Origin: Chloroflexi bacterium CFX6 | Lineage (GTDB): Bacteria; Chloroflexota; Anaerolineae; Anaerolineales; Villigracilaceae | Assembly (NCBI GenBank): GCA_030263595.1 | Contig: SZPG01000034.1 | Span: 1 to 49,697, forward strand | DNA: 49,697 bases | Reading direction: 5' to 3' | Shown: positions 6,629 through 14,347 of the stretch, piece by piece | Layout: each line of letters begins with the position of its first letter | How positions within the stretch are numbered: position 1 is the first letter of the stretch | The notes under the pieces: model-generated | Seen by the model: only the letters and a program-made list of their open reading frames with translations | Told to the model about the DNA's origin: nothing | The model's database searches: none | Program-made: the position numbers and the translations under genes

Positions 6629-8395
6629 ATGGCATACGCAATCAAGAAATGGGATCTTGCGCAACTCTTTCCCGGTTTCGACAGCCCCGAACTGCAAGCC
6701 GCGTTCGATAACGTGGAGGAGCAGGTCGCGTCGTTCGAGGGCGCGCGGGACAAACTCAAACCCGACATGGACGCTGGCACGTTCCTCGATGTGGTGCGCG
6801 CCTCCGAAGCGACGACCCGCATCGTGAACAGGATCTACGTCTTCGCCGAACTTTCCTTTGCCGAGAACACGCAAAACCAGAACGCGCAAAGCCTGATGGG
6901 ACGCGTCCAGCAGTTCGCGGCGGAGATGCAGAACCGCACGCTGTTCTTCAGCCTGTGGTGGAAGGAATTGGACGATGCCAACGCCGACCGCCTCATGTCC
7001 GCCTCGGGCGAGTATCGTTATTACCTCGAAGCGATGCGCAAGTTCAAGCCCTACACGCTGGGCGAGGCGGAGGAGAAGATCATCAACATCAAGGACGTGA
7101 CCGGCGCGAACGCGCTCGTCAACCTGTACGAGGCGATCACGAACCGCTACGTCTTCAAACTGGCTGTGAACGGCGAGGTGAAGGAACTGACGCGCGCCCA
7201 GTTGCAACCGTACATCCAGGGACTCGACCCCGACCTGCGCGCCAAAGCCTACCAGGAACTGTACCGGGTCTACGGGGACGACGGTCCGATCCTCGGACAG
7301 ATGTATCAGACGCGCGCCCGCGACTGGCACAACGAAAACATCAACCTGCGGAAGTTCAGGAGCGCCATGTCGGTGCGGAATCTCGTGAACGACATCCCCG
7401 ACGAGGCGGTGGATACCCTGCTCGACGTGGCGAAGAAGAACGCAAAGGTCTTCCACCGTTATTTCAAGTTGAAGGCGAAACACATCGGCGTCGGGAAACT
7501 GCGCCGTTACGACATTTACGCGCCCGTCGCCAAATCGGACAAGGCGTTCGATTTCAGCGACGCCGCCGGGATGGTGCTGGAATCGTTCAACGCCTTCGAC
7601 CCGAAACTCGGCGAACTGGCGCGCCGCGTGTTCGACCAGAACCGTCTCGACAGCGAGGTGCGCAAGGGCAAGCAGGGCGGCGCGTTCTGCGCTTCGATCA
7701 ATCCCGAAGATACGCCCTTCGTGTTGATGAACTACACGGGACGCGCCCGCGACGTGGCGACATTGGCGCACGAACTGGGACACGCCATCCATGCGATGCT
7801 GGCTTCGCATCACAGCGCCTTCACCTTCCACTCGTCTCTTCCCCTCGCCGAAACTGCCTCGACCTTCGGGGAGATGATGCTCACCGAAAAATTGCTCGCC
7901 GCGGAGAGCGACGAAGCCGTGCGCCGCGACATCCTCTTCAAGCAAATGGACGACGCCTTCGCGACCATCCTGCGCCAGATCTATTTCGCGCTCTTCGAAC
8001 GCGAGGCGCACGAGTTGGCGCAGAAGAACGCCACCGTGGACGAGATGTGCGCCGCGTACATGGCGAACCTGCGGGAGCAGTTCGGCGATGCGGTGGAGTT
8101 GAGCGACGAGTTCAAATGGGAGTGGGTGTCCATCCCGCACATTTACGCCGTGCCGTTCTACGTGTACGCTTACGCGTTCGGTCAGTTGCTGGTGTTCTCG
8201 CTCTACCAGCAGTTCAAAGCGGAGGGCGACGCGTTCAAGCCGAAGTATCTCAAGATCCTTTCGGCAGGCGGATCGGAATCGCCCGCACAGATCCTTGCCG
8301 AGGCGGGCGTGGACATCAACTCCGCGCAATTCTGGCAGGGCGGCTTCGACGTGTTGAGCCGCATGGTGGACGAGTTGGAAAGCCTGCCCGTGTAG
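6629..8395 (+). CDS. pepF: M3-family oligoendopeptidase F
   Basis: This 588-residue zinc metallopeptidase carries the thimet-oligopeptidase motif HELGHAIH at about 381-388, with the third ligand expected in the following AETASTFGEMM helix. The M3 family cleaves short peptides in the cytoplasm. AGGAGACATC stands directly before the ATG at 6629. A longer frame beginning inside ychF has no such support and would cross the intergenic gap. The stop is 5 bases before tmk, so the two are probably cotranscribed. Confidence 0.93.
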   Translation: MAYAIKKWDLAQLFPGFDSPELQAAFDNVEEQVASFEGARDKLKPDMDAGTFLDVVRASEATTRIVNRIYVFAELSFAENTQNQNAQSLMGRVQQFAAEMQNRTLFFSLWWKELDDANADRLMSASGEYRYYLEAMRKFKPYTLGEAEEKIINIKDVTGANALVNLYEAITNRYVFKLAVNGEVKELTRAQLQPYIQGLDPDLRAKAYQELYRVYGDDGPILGQMYQTRARDWHNENINLRKFRSAMSVRNLVNDIPDEAVDTLLDVAKKNAKVFHRYFKLKAKHIGVGKLRRYDIYAPVAKSDKAFDFSDAAGMVLESFNAFDPKLGELARRVFDQNRLDSEVRKGKQGGAFCASINPEDTPFVLMNYTGRARDVATLAHELGHAIHAMLASHHSAFTFHSSLPLAETASTFGEMMLTEKLLAAESDEAVRRDILFKQMDDAFATILRQIYFALFEREAHELAQKNATVDEMCAAYMANLREQFGDAVELSDEFKWEWVSIPHIYAVPFYVYAYAFGQLLVFSLYQQFKAEGDAFKPKYLKILSAGGSESPAQILAEAGVDINSAQFWQGGFDVLSRMVDELESLPV

Positions 8396-8400
8396 GTCCC

Positions 8401-9021
8401 ATGTTCATCACGCTCGAAGGTCCCGAAGGCTCCGGCAAGACGTCCCACATCCCTTACCTCGTGGAATACCTCCGCGAGAAGGGACGCGTCGTATTTCCTA
8501 CGCGCGAACCGGGCGGCACGTCCATCGGGGAGCAGATACGGGAGATCATCCACGACCTGAAGAACGTGGAGATGCACCCGCGCGCCGAGACGCTCCTCTA
8601 CCAGGCGGCGCGCGCCCAGATCGTGGAACAGGTTATCAAGCCGCGTCTCGCGGACGGGGGGATCGTCGTCTCGGACCGATACTATGACTCCACGATTGCC
8701 TATCAGGGCTACGGTCACCAGCAGGACCTCGAGCAGATCCGCGCGCTGGTGAGGTACGCGACGGGAGGCTTGGTCCCGGACCTGACCATCCTGCTGGACG
8801 TGGACGTGGAGGAAGGGCTGAGGCGAAAGAAGAAGGATAACGAATGGAACCGCATGGACGCGTATACGGTGGAGTTCCACCAGCGCGTCCGCGCGGGGTA
8901 TTTGGAGATGGTCGGGCAGGACCCGCATCGCTGGGTGGTCGTTGATGCAGGGCGGAAGTGGGAATCCGTGCAGGAGGAGTTGCGGAGGGTGATCGTGGAA
9001 CGATTGCAGGCCGGTAACTGA
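8401..9021 (+). CDS. tmk: Thymidylate kinase
   Basis: This 206-residue enzyme phosphorylates dTMP to dTDP. It shows the P-loop GPEGSGKTS at 8-16, the 'REPGGTSIGEQIR' substrate loop, and the SDRYYDSTIAYQG motif with the Asp-Arg pair. The length is typical. It starts 5 bases after the pepF stop. The lid region has 'RRKKKDNEWNRMD', basic as in other bacterial TMKs. The frame is intact. Confidence 0.95.
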   Translation: MFITLEGPEGSGKTSHIPYLVEYLREKGRVVFPTREPGGTSIGEQIREIIHDLKNVEMHPRAETLLYQAARAQIVEQVIKPRLADGGIVVSDRYYDSTIAYQGYGHQQDLEQIRALVRYATGGLVPDLTILLDVDVEEGLRRKKKDNEWNRMDAYTVEFHQRVRAGYLEMVGQDPHRWVVVDAGRKWESVQEELRRVIVERLQAGN

Positions 9022-9058
9022 ACGCCAAAGCGGATTTTTCTTGCTGTATAATGTTTTC

Positions 9059-9229
9059 ATGCCGCGCGCAAGTGAATTCCTTGGTATTGTCGTTTACATG
9101 TATTGCCACGATCACATGCCTCCGCATTTCCATGCAGGGTATAAGGAAAAACTCGAAGAAGGCGGGGCAGCCGTCCCGCAGGAAAGAGGCGAACATGTCC
9201 GAAGAGGAGACCTGGGTTCCCGGCACTAA
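9059..9229 (+). pseudogene. DUF4160-type protein, truncated remnant
   Basis: The first 28 residues match the opening of DUF4160 proteins: SEFLGIVVYMYCHDHMPPHF with the HFHAGY end of the motif. These are small proteins often paired with DUF2442 in toxin-antitoxin-like cassettes. After KEKL the family pattern is lost and the frame runs on into the ribosome-binding region of the next gene, overlapping it. No partner gene is visible. I read it as the leftover 5' end of a deleted gene; a functional 56-residue protein cannot be excluded. Confidence 0.5.
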
Positions 9230-9698
9230 ATCCGAGTTGATGTCCGCCATCGAGCAGGAATGGAATCTGCTCATGGAGGTCGTGTCGAAACTGGATGAGG
9301 CGAAGATGACGACGCCGGATGAAGGCGGGTGGAGTCCGAAGGACAACCTGGCGCATCTGACGGAATGGATGAACGTGCTGATGGGGTATCATCTCGACCG
9401 CCGCCCAGCCCACGAGGTTCTCGGCGTTTCCGAGGATGTGACGAGGGACTGGGACATGGAAGTCATCAATCCCGTGTTGTTCGAACGCAACAAGGATCGT
9501 TCGACGGAGGACACGCTGGCGGAGTTGAAACGCGTGTACGCCGAACTGGTGAAGAAACTCGAAGCCGCGCCGTTCGAGGATTTGCTCGCGCCGCGTCACG
9601 CGGACGACCCGCAGAAACGCCCCGTACTGCTGTGGGTTTTGGGGGATACAACCAATCACTTCGCGGAGCATCGCGCGGCGATCGAAAAAGCGTTGTAG
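9195..9698 (+). CDS. ClbS/DfsB-like four-helix bundle protein
   Basis: This 167-residue protein has the DinB/DfsB-like pattern: an N-terminal helix 'ELMSAIEQEWNLLMEVVSKL', GGWSPKDNLAHLTEWMN, a central PVLFERNKDRSTEDTLAEL block and a closing TTNHFAEHRAAIE with His residues. ClbS from the colibactin cluster hydrolyses colibactin, and relatives are widespread with unknown roles. AGGAAAGAGG precedes the ATG at 9195; earlier in-frame starts fall in the DUF4160 remnant. It is probably monocistronic. Confidence 0.78.
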   Translation: MSEEETWVPGTKSELMSAIEQEWNLLMEVVSKLDEAKMTTPDEGGWSPKDNLAHLTEWMNVLMGYHLDRRPAHEVLGVSEDVTRDWDMEVINPVLFERNKDRSTEDTLAELKRVYAELVKKLEAAPFEDLLAPRHADDPQKRPVLLWVLGDTTNHFAEHRAAIEKAL

Positions 9699-9746
9699 TG
9701 TTATACTTCCGCGCATCTCGATCATTTTCCCCGGAGGAGACGTCCC

Positions 9747-10418
9747 ATGGAATTCGATATCAACAGTATTTCGGCCGTTCTTGGCGTGCTGGGCGCGTAT
9801 TTCGCGATCCTGCTCGTGTTGTCGGTCAGCGTGGAAACCATCCTTGAACCGTTTTCATTTTTCAAGGGCTTGCAAAAACAAGCCAACCCGGACGACGTGG
9901 TGAAGTCGGTGCAGGAGTGGCTCCCCGAAGGGTCGGGCGAAGCGGCAAAGGTGGTCGCCATCCAGGCGATCGCCGAAAAGACCCGCACCGACCTGGCGCA
10001 ACTGGAAAGGAAAGCGACGGATGTGGCGACGAACGCGGAGGAAACGTTGAAACAGTTGGGGCTGGGCGAACAGGTGGATATCGAGAAGAAGAAGGTCGCC
10101 ATCAAACTCGCCGCCCTGCGCGAGCGCTACGCCGCCAGCCAGAGGCAGCGCATCACGATCCTGCGCACGCTTTCCGGGATCATCGGCATTGCCATCGCCT
10201 TTGCCCTGCAGATCAACACCTTCGACATCCTGGGGTCGTTCTTCTCGGCGGACGTGGCGCGCACGCTTTCCTCGCCTGCGGGACAGTTCGGCGGCATCGT
10301 CATCACGGGACTTGCGGCAAGCGCCGGCAGTTCCTTCTGGCACGACATGCTCGGACGCGTCCGCAACATCAAGGACACGGTCAAGCAGGTGGAGAAGGCT
10401 GTCAGCAGGCAAGAGTAA
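9747..10418 (+). CDS. Conserved membrane protein with coiled coil
   Basis: I do not recognise this 223-residue protein. It has a membrane segment at about 8-28, a long charged helical stretch at 60-135 likely to form a coiled coil, and two hydrophobic stretches near 142-160 and 180-198. A basic tail follows. The order suggests an anchored protein with a cytoplasmic coiled coil. CGGAGGAGACG gives a strong ribosome site. A terminator follows directly. It has no Cys residues and no enzymatic motif. Confidence 0.75.
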   Translation: MEFDINSISAVLGVLGAYFAILLVLSVSVETILEPFSFFKGLQKQANPDDVVKSVQEWLPEGSGEAAKVVAIQAIAEKTRTDLAQLERKATDVATNAEETLKQLGLGEQVDIEKKKVAIKLAALRERYAASQRQRITILRTLSGIIGIAIAFALQINTFDILGSFFSADVARTLSSPAGQFGGIVITGLAASAGSSFWHDMLGRVRNIKDTVKQVEKAVSRQE

Positions 10419-10428
10419 CGAAATCGAA

Positions 10429-10466
10429 GAACCGCTCCTCGAAAAGAGGGGCGGTTCATTTTTCGG
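10429..10466 (+). terminator. Rho-independent terminator
   Basis: GAACCGCTCCTC and GAGGGGCGGTTC form a stem around a GAAAA loop, followed by a T run, just after the stop of the membrane protein gene. Confidence 0.85.
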
Positions 10467-10484
10467 ACTTTTGGCTGGTCCTGT

Positions 10485-10865
10485 TTACTCCTCGCCCCCC
10501 GCGTCCCCACCCAGATCGGGGATCGCCTTTTCGATCTCTTCGGGGCTTTGACCCTTTTCCAGGCGGTCCACCACTTCGTCGAATTCGGGAGGCAGTTCCT
10601 CGCCCATTTCCTTTCCCATTTTCCGCATCATCCTGCCCATTGCTTTGGGGTCGTCCTCCAAGCCTTCGAATCCGCTGAAATCGTCCGTCATGGATTCCAC
10701 GCGGCTCTCCTCGGAGCGGGCGATGCGCACCTTCGTCATGCGGCGGCGGACGTTTTTGCTTCCGCAATGCGCGCATTTGACGGCCTTCCTGCCGTATTCG
10801 GCGAAGGTGAGAAATACGTCGAATCGCTGGTCGCAGTCGTTACAAATAAAGTCGTAGGTGGGCAT
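10485..10865 (-). CDS. FmdB-family zinc-ribbon protein
   Basis: This 126-residue protein opens with the FmdB zinc ribbon: MPTYDFICNDCD (CxxC), then VKCAHCGS (CxxC) at about 30-35, followed by basic 'KNVRRRM'. The C-terminal half is acidic, with GRMMRKMGKEMGEELPPEFD, as in many family members. FmdB was named as a putative regulator; its biochemical role is not settled. It is convergent with the membrane protein gene and shares the short intergenic terminator region. Confidence 0.85.
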   Translation of the reverse strand: MPTYDFICNDCDQRFDVFLTFAEYGRKAVKCAHCGSKNVRRRMTKVRIARSEESRVESMTDDFSGFEGLEDDPKAMGRMMRKMGKEMGEELPPEFDEVVDRLEKGQSPEEIEKAIPDLGGDAGGEE

Positions 10866-10918
10866 GATTCAATCAATACTCGAAGATGTATCTCTTTCGG
10901 TGTGAGAGGCTTCCTGCG

Positions 10919-11110
10919 TCAGCGCTGGAGAACGTTCAAAACAGCCTGGATAATTTGCGCAACCTGGGTTTGAGAGAGTACTCCCAATTTTCTTATCAAC
11001 CTTTGCTCGGATATCGAACGCACTTGCAAGCCATCCGCGGCGGACGGCTTGGTCAAACCATTTTGAGCGTCAGGGGCAATTCGCACCACCCAGATTTCCC
11101 CCCTCTTCAT
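10919..11110 (-). pseudogene. MazF/PemK-family toxin with internal deletion
   Basis: The 63-residue frame starts MKRGEIWVVRIAPDA, the usual MazF opening, and ends QVRSISEQRLIRKLGVLSQT with a helix, the usual MazF ending. MazF proteins are about 110 residues, so roughly 45-50 residues of the central beta barrel are missing, including the usual RPAVIV and T-S region. The reading frame is preserved through the loss. It overlaps the antitoxin gene upstream by 4 bases. A working endoribonuclease is unlikely. Confidence 0.75.
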
Positions 11111-11367
11111 GGTTCTTCATCCTCGAAGATGAAATCATCGGCATCCAGAGCAGTGAACTCCGTCAAATCGGGATCGGCGGCGTAGTCCGCTTGAAGTTCT
11201 CGCGCGGCAAGCAGCGTTTGGCGACGCTGACGGAAACGCAATTCGCGCTCGATCATCTCACGCACAATCTCTGAAATACTGCGGTTTTCCTCCTCTGCGA
11301 TCATTGCCAGGATCTGGCGCTGGGATTTTTCGAGCAGGATTTGTATTTTTTGCAGTTCCATATACAC
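11107..11367 (-). CDS. Ribbon-helix-helix antitoxin
   Basis: This 86-residue protein begins with a beta strand (MELQKIQILLEKSQRQIL) followed by two helices including 'ENRSISEIVREMIERELRFR', the RHH DNA-binding fold. An acidic tail (ALDADDFIFEDEEP) would bind the toxin. It directly precedes and overlaps the deleted MazF gene, the MazE-MazF order. It probably represses its own promoter. The start could be the first or the third codon (both Met). Confidence 0.82.
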   Translation of the reverse strand: MYMELQKIQILLEKSQRQILAMIAEEENRSISEIVREMIERELRFRQRRQTLLAARELQADYAADPDLTEFTALDADDFIFEDEEP

Positions 11368-11489
11368 ATCCTTTACGGGCAGAAACGCTGCGTATGATTA
11401 TTGCTTGTAACCCTGCGCCTGTCAAGAAAAGCATGAAAGGCTGTTGACCGGCTTCCCCATGGTGCCACCTGCCCGCGACGAAACCCATC

Positions 11490-12557
11490 CTATTTCTTCA
11501 AATATTCCTCCATCGCTTCGAGCAGTTTTTCGATATCTTCCATTTGCGTCTCGCCCATGTGCGCGATGCGGAAGGTCGTCTCCTTGATGGGCCCGTATCC
11601 GCCCGCGATGCGCATCTCGCGCCCCTTGAGGAAGGCGTTGAGTTCGGAGACGTTGATGCCGCGCTCGTTTTTTATGGTCGTGACCGTTTGCGAGCGATAA
11701 CCGGGAGGCGCATACATGGACAGGTCGTGCGCCTCCGCCCAATCCTGCACGCGCTTCGCCATGGCGGAGTGACGCGCAAAACGATTCTCCAGCCCCTCCG
11801 CGAGGATGCGATCGAGTTGGAAGTCGAGGGCGTAGATGAGGGACATGGCTGGCGTGGCGGGGGACGAATCCTTGAGGCGGTGTTTCTCCATGCGGAGGAA
11901 GTCGAAGTACCAGCCGCGATTTTCGACGGTCTCCGCTTTTTTCATGGCGCGGTCCGAGACCGCCCCCAGCGCGAGACCGGGCGGGAGCGCAAGGCATTTC
12001 TGCGAGGAGGTGAGAACCATGTCGAGTCCCCACGCGTCCATTTCGATCTTTGCGCCTCCGAGCGAAGACACGGCGTCCACGAAGATCAGCGTATCGGGCG
12101 CGACGGCGCGCACCGCTTCGGCGATTTCCCGGACGGGATTCTGCATCCCGGTGGAGGTCTCGTTGTGGACGATGGTCAGGGCTTCGAATCCGCCCTTTCG
12201 GACGGTATCAGCCACTCGGTCGGGCGAAGCGGGCGCGTCCCATTCGAAGGACAGTTTCTCCGCTTCTTTTCCGTTCGATATCGCGACCTCGTGCCAGCGA
12301 TCCGCAAACGCGCCGTTGACCACGGAAAGCGCTCGCCTGTTCACAAAGTTGCGGAGGGCGGCTTCCTGCAAACCGGTTCCCGAGGAGGCGGTGAGGAAAA
12401 CGCGGTGCCGGGTGTAGAAAAGTTTCTGCGCCTTTTCAGCGGCGCGGCGATAGATGGCTTCGAATTCCTTGCTTCGATGCGGAAGCATGGGCGCGGTCTG
12501 CGCCTGCAACACCTCGTCGGCGACATCCACCGGACCGGGAACGAACATGCGGGACAT
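11490..12557 (-). CDS. Class V aminotransferase (serine-pyruvate / alanine-glyoxylate type)
   Basis: This 355-residue PLP enzyme has TASSGTGLQEAALRN as the phosphate-binding region, HNETSTGMQNPV, FVDAVSSLGG with the Asp that contacts the pyridine nitrogen, and TSSQKCLALPPGL with the Schiff-base lysine at about 187. This is the signature of archaeal and bacterial alanine-glyoxylate/serine-pyruvate aminotransferases, which interconvert amino groups between alanine or serine and glyoxylate or pyruvate. Exact substrate cannot be told from sequence. CGGAG precedes the start. Confidence 0.9.
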   Translation of the reverse strand: MSRMFVPGPVDVADEVLQAQTAPMLPHRSKEFEAIYRRAAEKAQKLFYTRHRVFLTASSGTGLQEAALRNFVNRRALSVVNGAFADRWHEVAISNGKEAEKLSFEWDAPASPDRVADTVRKGGFEALTIVHNETSTGMQNPVREIAEAVRAVAPDTLIFVDAVSSLGGAKIEMDAWGLDMVLTSSQKCLALPPGLALGAVSDRAMKKAETVENRGWYFDFLRMEKHRLKDSSPATPAMSLIYALDFQLDRILAEGLENRFARHSAMAKRVQDWAEAHDLSMYAPPGYRSQTVTTIKNERGINVSELNAFLKGREMRIAGGYGPIKETTFRIAHMGETQMEDIEKLLEAMEEYLKK

Positions 12558-12598
12558 AAGAACTCCGTGTGGTGCGACTTGAAAGCCGCGATACGTTG

Positions 12599-12769
12599 TT
12601 ATTTCAAAAAGAACGAGATGACGATCAACACGAGGACGAAGAAGCCTGCCAGCGATCCGATGCGCTTCAGGTCCTTTTTGACGTAGGTGTAATCGGGGTT
12701 GAATTCGCTCCGGCTCGGGGCGGGCGTCGCGATCACCGTGGTTGTCGTTCGTCTGTTTTTCTTTGCCAT
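12599..12769 (-). CDS. Small single-pass membrane protein
   Basis: This 56-residue protein has a basic N-terminus (MAKKNRRTTTTVIATP), a middle SEFNPDYTYVKKDLKRIG, and a C-terminal membrane helix of about 18 residues ending FFLK. It has the pattern of small conserved Chloroflexota membrane proteins. AAGGAG is near the ATG at 12769. A longer frame to 12934 would read through a dispersed repeat and is rejected. Confidence 0.65.
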   Translation of the reverse strand: MAKKNRRTTTTVIATPAPSRSEFNPDYTYVKKDLKRIGSLAGFFVLVLIVISFFLK

Positions 12770-12790
12770 TCGATACTCCTTATCGCTTCC

Positions 12791-12904
12791 GTCATTGCGA
12801 GGAAGTGTAACGAACGAAGCGATCCTCCCGCGAGGGTGGAGATCGCTTCGGGCTGGGTCTCGATACGCAACAAATGCTGCTCGACCGCCAACCCTCGCAA
12901 TGAC
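12791..12904. repeat. Dispersed palindromic repeat with GTCATTGCGAGG / CCTCGCAATGAC ends
   Basis: The element starts GTCATTGCGAGG and ends CCCTCGCAATGAC, terminal inverted repeats of about 12 bases, with an internal hairpin GAAGCGATC…GATCGCTTC. It lies between the small membrane protein gene and the sortase stop codon. Copies with related ends occur at 19065-19146 and 43843-43884. It carries no ORF of its own and may be a MITE-like non-autonomous element. Confidence 0.75.
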
Positions 12905-12905
12905 A

Positions 12906-13793
12906 TTAATTTTGCAACCGCGCGAAGACCACAATGCGCTGGTCGTTTACGAGATATGGATAACATGAGATCAGGGTCGTGGTGGGATTCCCGGTGGACG
13001 CCATCACTTCGACCGCGGTCGGCTCGACGATGGCGGCGCGATCCACCACGTACACGTACTGCCGCTGTTGGGTGTAAAGGATCACCTGGTCGCCCGGCGC
13101 AAGCCTGTCCAGGTGGCGAAAGATCTCGCCGTACACGTCGTTGTGCGCCGAAAGAACCACGTTCCCGTTCTGTCCGGGGTTTGCGGAACCGACGTGCTGT
13201 CCGACGCCCTTCTTCAACTGCTCCCATCCATCGCCCTGCACGACGGGCGCATCCACGTCGAGGGCGGGGATCTGGATGCGTATCGCCTGGTCGGGCGCGG
13301 GCGTGGGGATGGGGATGTTCGCCAGCGACTGCACCATCGGGCGCAGGTGTTCGGGAATCTCCGCGTCGTTCGGGCGCGTGTTTCCCTGCGCGTCGGGCGG
13401 CGTGTGACCGGAAGGCAGGACGACCGCCATCACCAGCGGAGTCGGCGTGAACGTTTCCTGGATCAGAGCCGCCGCCACCTCCTCGTTGAGGTCGCGCAGC
13501 ACTCCGAACCCGCTGATGAGAACTCCGACCAATCCGACCACCGCCAGGACTTCCACCGCCAAAAGGATGCGATCCATCACCCGGCGGCGCGTCGAAACCT
13601 GGACCTGGGGCTGGCTCCCGTTTTCTTCGAGCGTATCCACCACCGGAGCCGACGGCTCCGGCGCCACGTCCACGACGCGCCCCGTCCGTTTGAAATGTTC
13701 GAGCCGCTCGCGGCGCGCGCCGCGCCGTTTCTCGATCAATAAACGGCGCAACTCCTCGACCGACAGATCTTCAGGGGCTTTCCTTCTTGGCAT
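12906..13793 (-). CDS. Sortase-family transpeptidase
   Basis: This 295-residue protein has a basic cytoplasmic N-terminus of about 70 residues, a membrane helix at about 75-95 and an extracellular sortase domain. The catalytic His is in VVLSAHNDVYG, the Cys in TTTLISCYPY, and the Arg in NDQRIVVFAR. A Pro/Thr linker (IPIPTPAPDQ) precedes the domain. Sortases attach surface proteins to the cell wall or build pili; no LPxTG substrate is visible nearby. The single membrane pass with the catalytic domain outside fits class D/E sortases; the class is not certain. Confidence 0.9.
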   Translation of the reverse strand: MPRRKAPEDLSVEELRRLLIEKRRGARRERLEHFKRTGRVVDVAPEPSAPVVDTLEENGSQPQVQVSTRRRVMDRILLAVEVLAVVGLVGVLISGFGVLRDLNEEVAAALIQETFTPTPLVMAVVLPSGHTPPDAQGNTRPNDAEIPEHLRPMVQSLANIPIPTPAPDQAIRIQIPALDVDAPVVQGDGWEQLKKGVGQHVGSANPGQNGNVVLSAHNDVYGEIFRHLDRLAPGDQVILYTQQRQYVYVVDRAAIVEPTAVEVMASTGNPTTTLISCYPYLVNDQRIVVFARLQN

Positions 13794-13961
13794 GGCGAGG
13801 GGATTATACCGCAGGGTCGTTCATCATGTGTTTTGAACCCGGCTCGCCGAATGAACCTGTGCCTGCAAGGCCGAGAATTGGAGAAACGGAGGGTTGGGAT
13901 GGCGGAGGGACGAGGGTGAAGCGCGATCGCTCGTCAGGGCGAACGGAACCACCATACATTA

Positions 13962-14165
13962 TGGGCTCTTTGGGGACTCCTGTGATCCTCTGGACACGGA
14001 CAGCACGGAAACGTGGAATCCCATTCACCGAAGCGGGAACAGTGTTTGGCGATGAGCCTGAGATTGCCAAAGCCTTCCCCAACGAGAAGGCGGTCAATGA
14101 CGCCTTGCGGCTGGTCATCGAATTGAACAAAGTGCAGACGAAGGCAAGACACAACGCAAGATGGC
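13962..14165 (+). other. Possible decayed coding segment in a 550-base gap
   Basis: Between the sortase and the kinase, 13,794-14,347 holds no gene that I recognise. From an ATG at 13962 an open stretch reads 'GDEPEIAKAFPNEKAVNDAL' and 'RLVIELNKVQTKARHN', which looks like real protein sequence. It then runs straight into a perfect palindrome at 14172-14201. This could be the 3' end of a broken gene. I cannot name a family. Confidence 0.25.
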
Positions 14166-14171
14166 AACCCA

Positions 14172-14201
14172 AAAATCCGAAGCCCATGGGCTTCGGATTT
14201 T
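14172..14201. terminator. Perfect 30-bp palindrome, probable bidirectional terminator
   Basis: AAAATCCGAAGCCC is followed by its exact inverted complement, then more T residues at 14201-14203. It resembles a rho-independent terminator usable on both strands, but no intact gene ends just before it. Confidence 0.75.
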
Positions 14202-14347
14202 TTATTGCAACCACCGGGGGAACGGTCAATCTGCGGTTCCGAATTGCCCCAAAGAACAAGCCGTTACAGGCGCAAAATTTCTGCAATCCAAATGTATCGC
14301 TTGCCCTCCAAAACGCTCTTATACTAGGGCTTGGCGTTGGAGCATAA

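Noticed and set aside
6554-8329. Long minus-strand open frame opposite pepF
   Set aside because: It is the antisense shadow of a clear zinc-peptidase frame, with His/Arg/Val-rich composition and no family match.
6955-8400. Frame in pepF that runs into tmk
   Set aside because: Only the part from 8401 matches thymidylate kinase; the rest is a shifted frame of pepF.
12769-12934. Longer start for the 56-residue membrane protein
   Set aside because: It would translate the dispersed GTCATTGCGAG repeat; the ATG at 12769 has a ribosome site.
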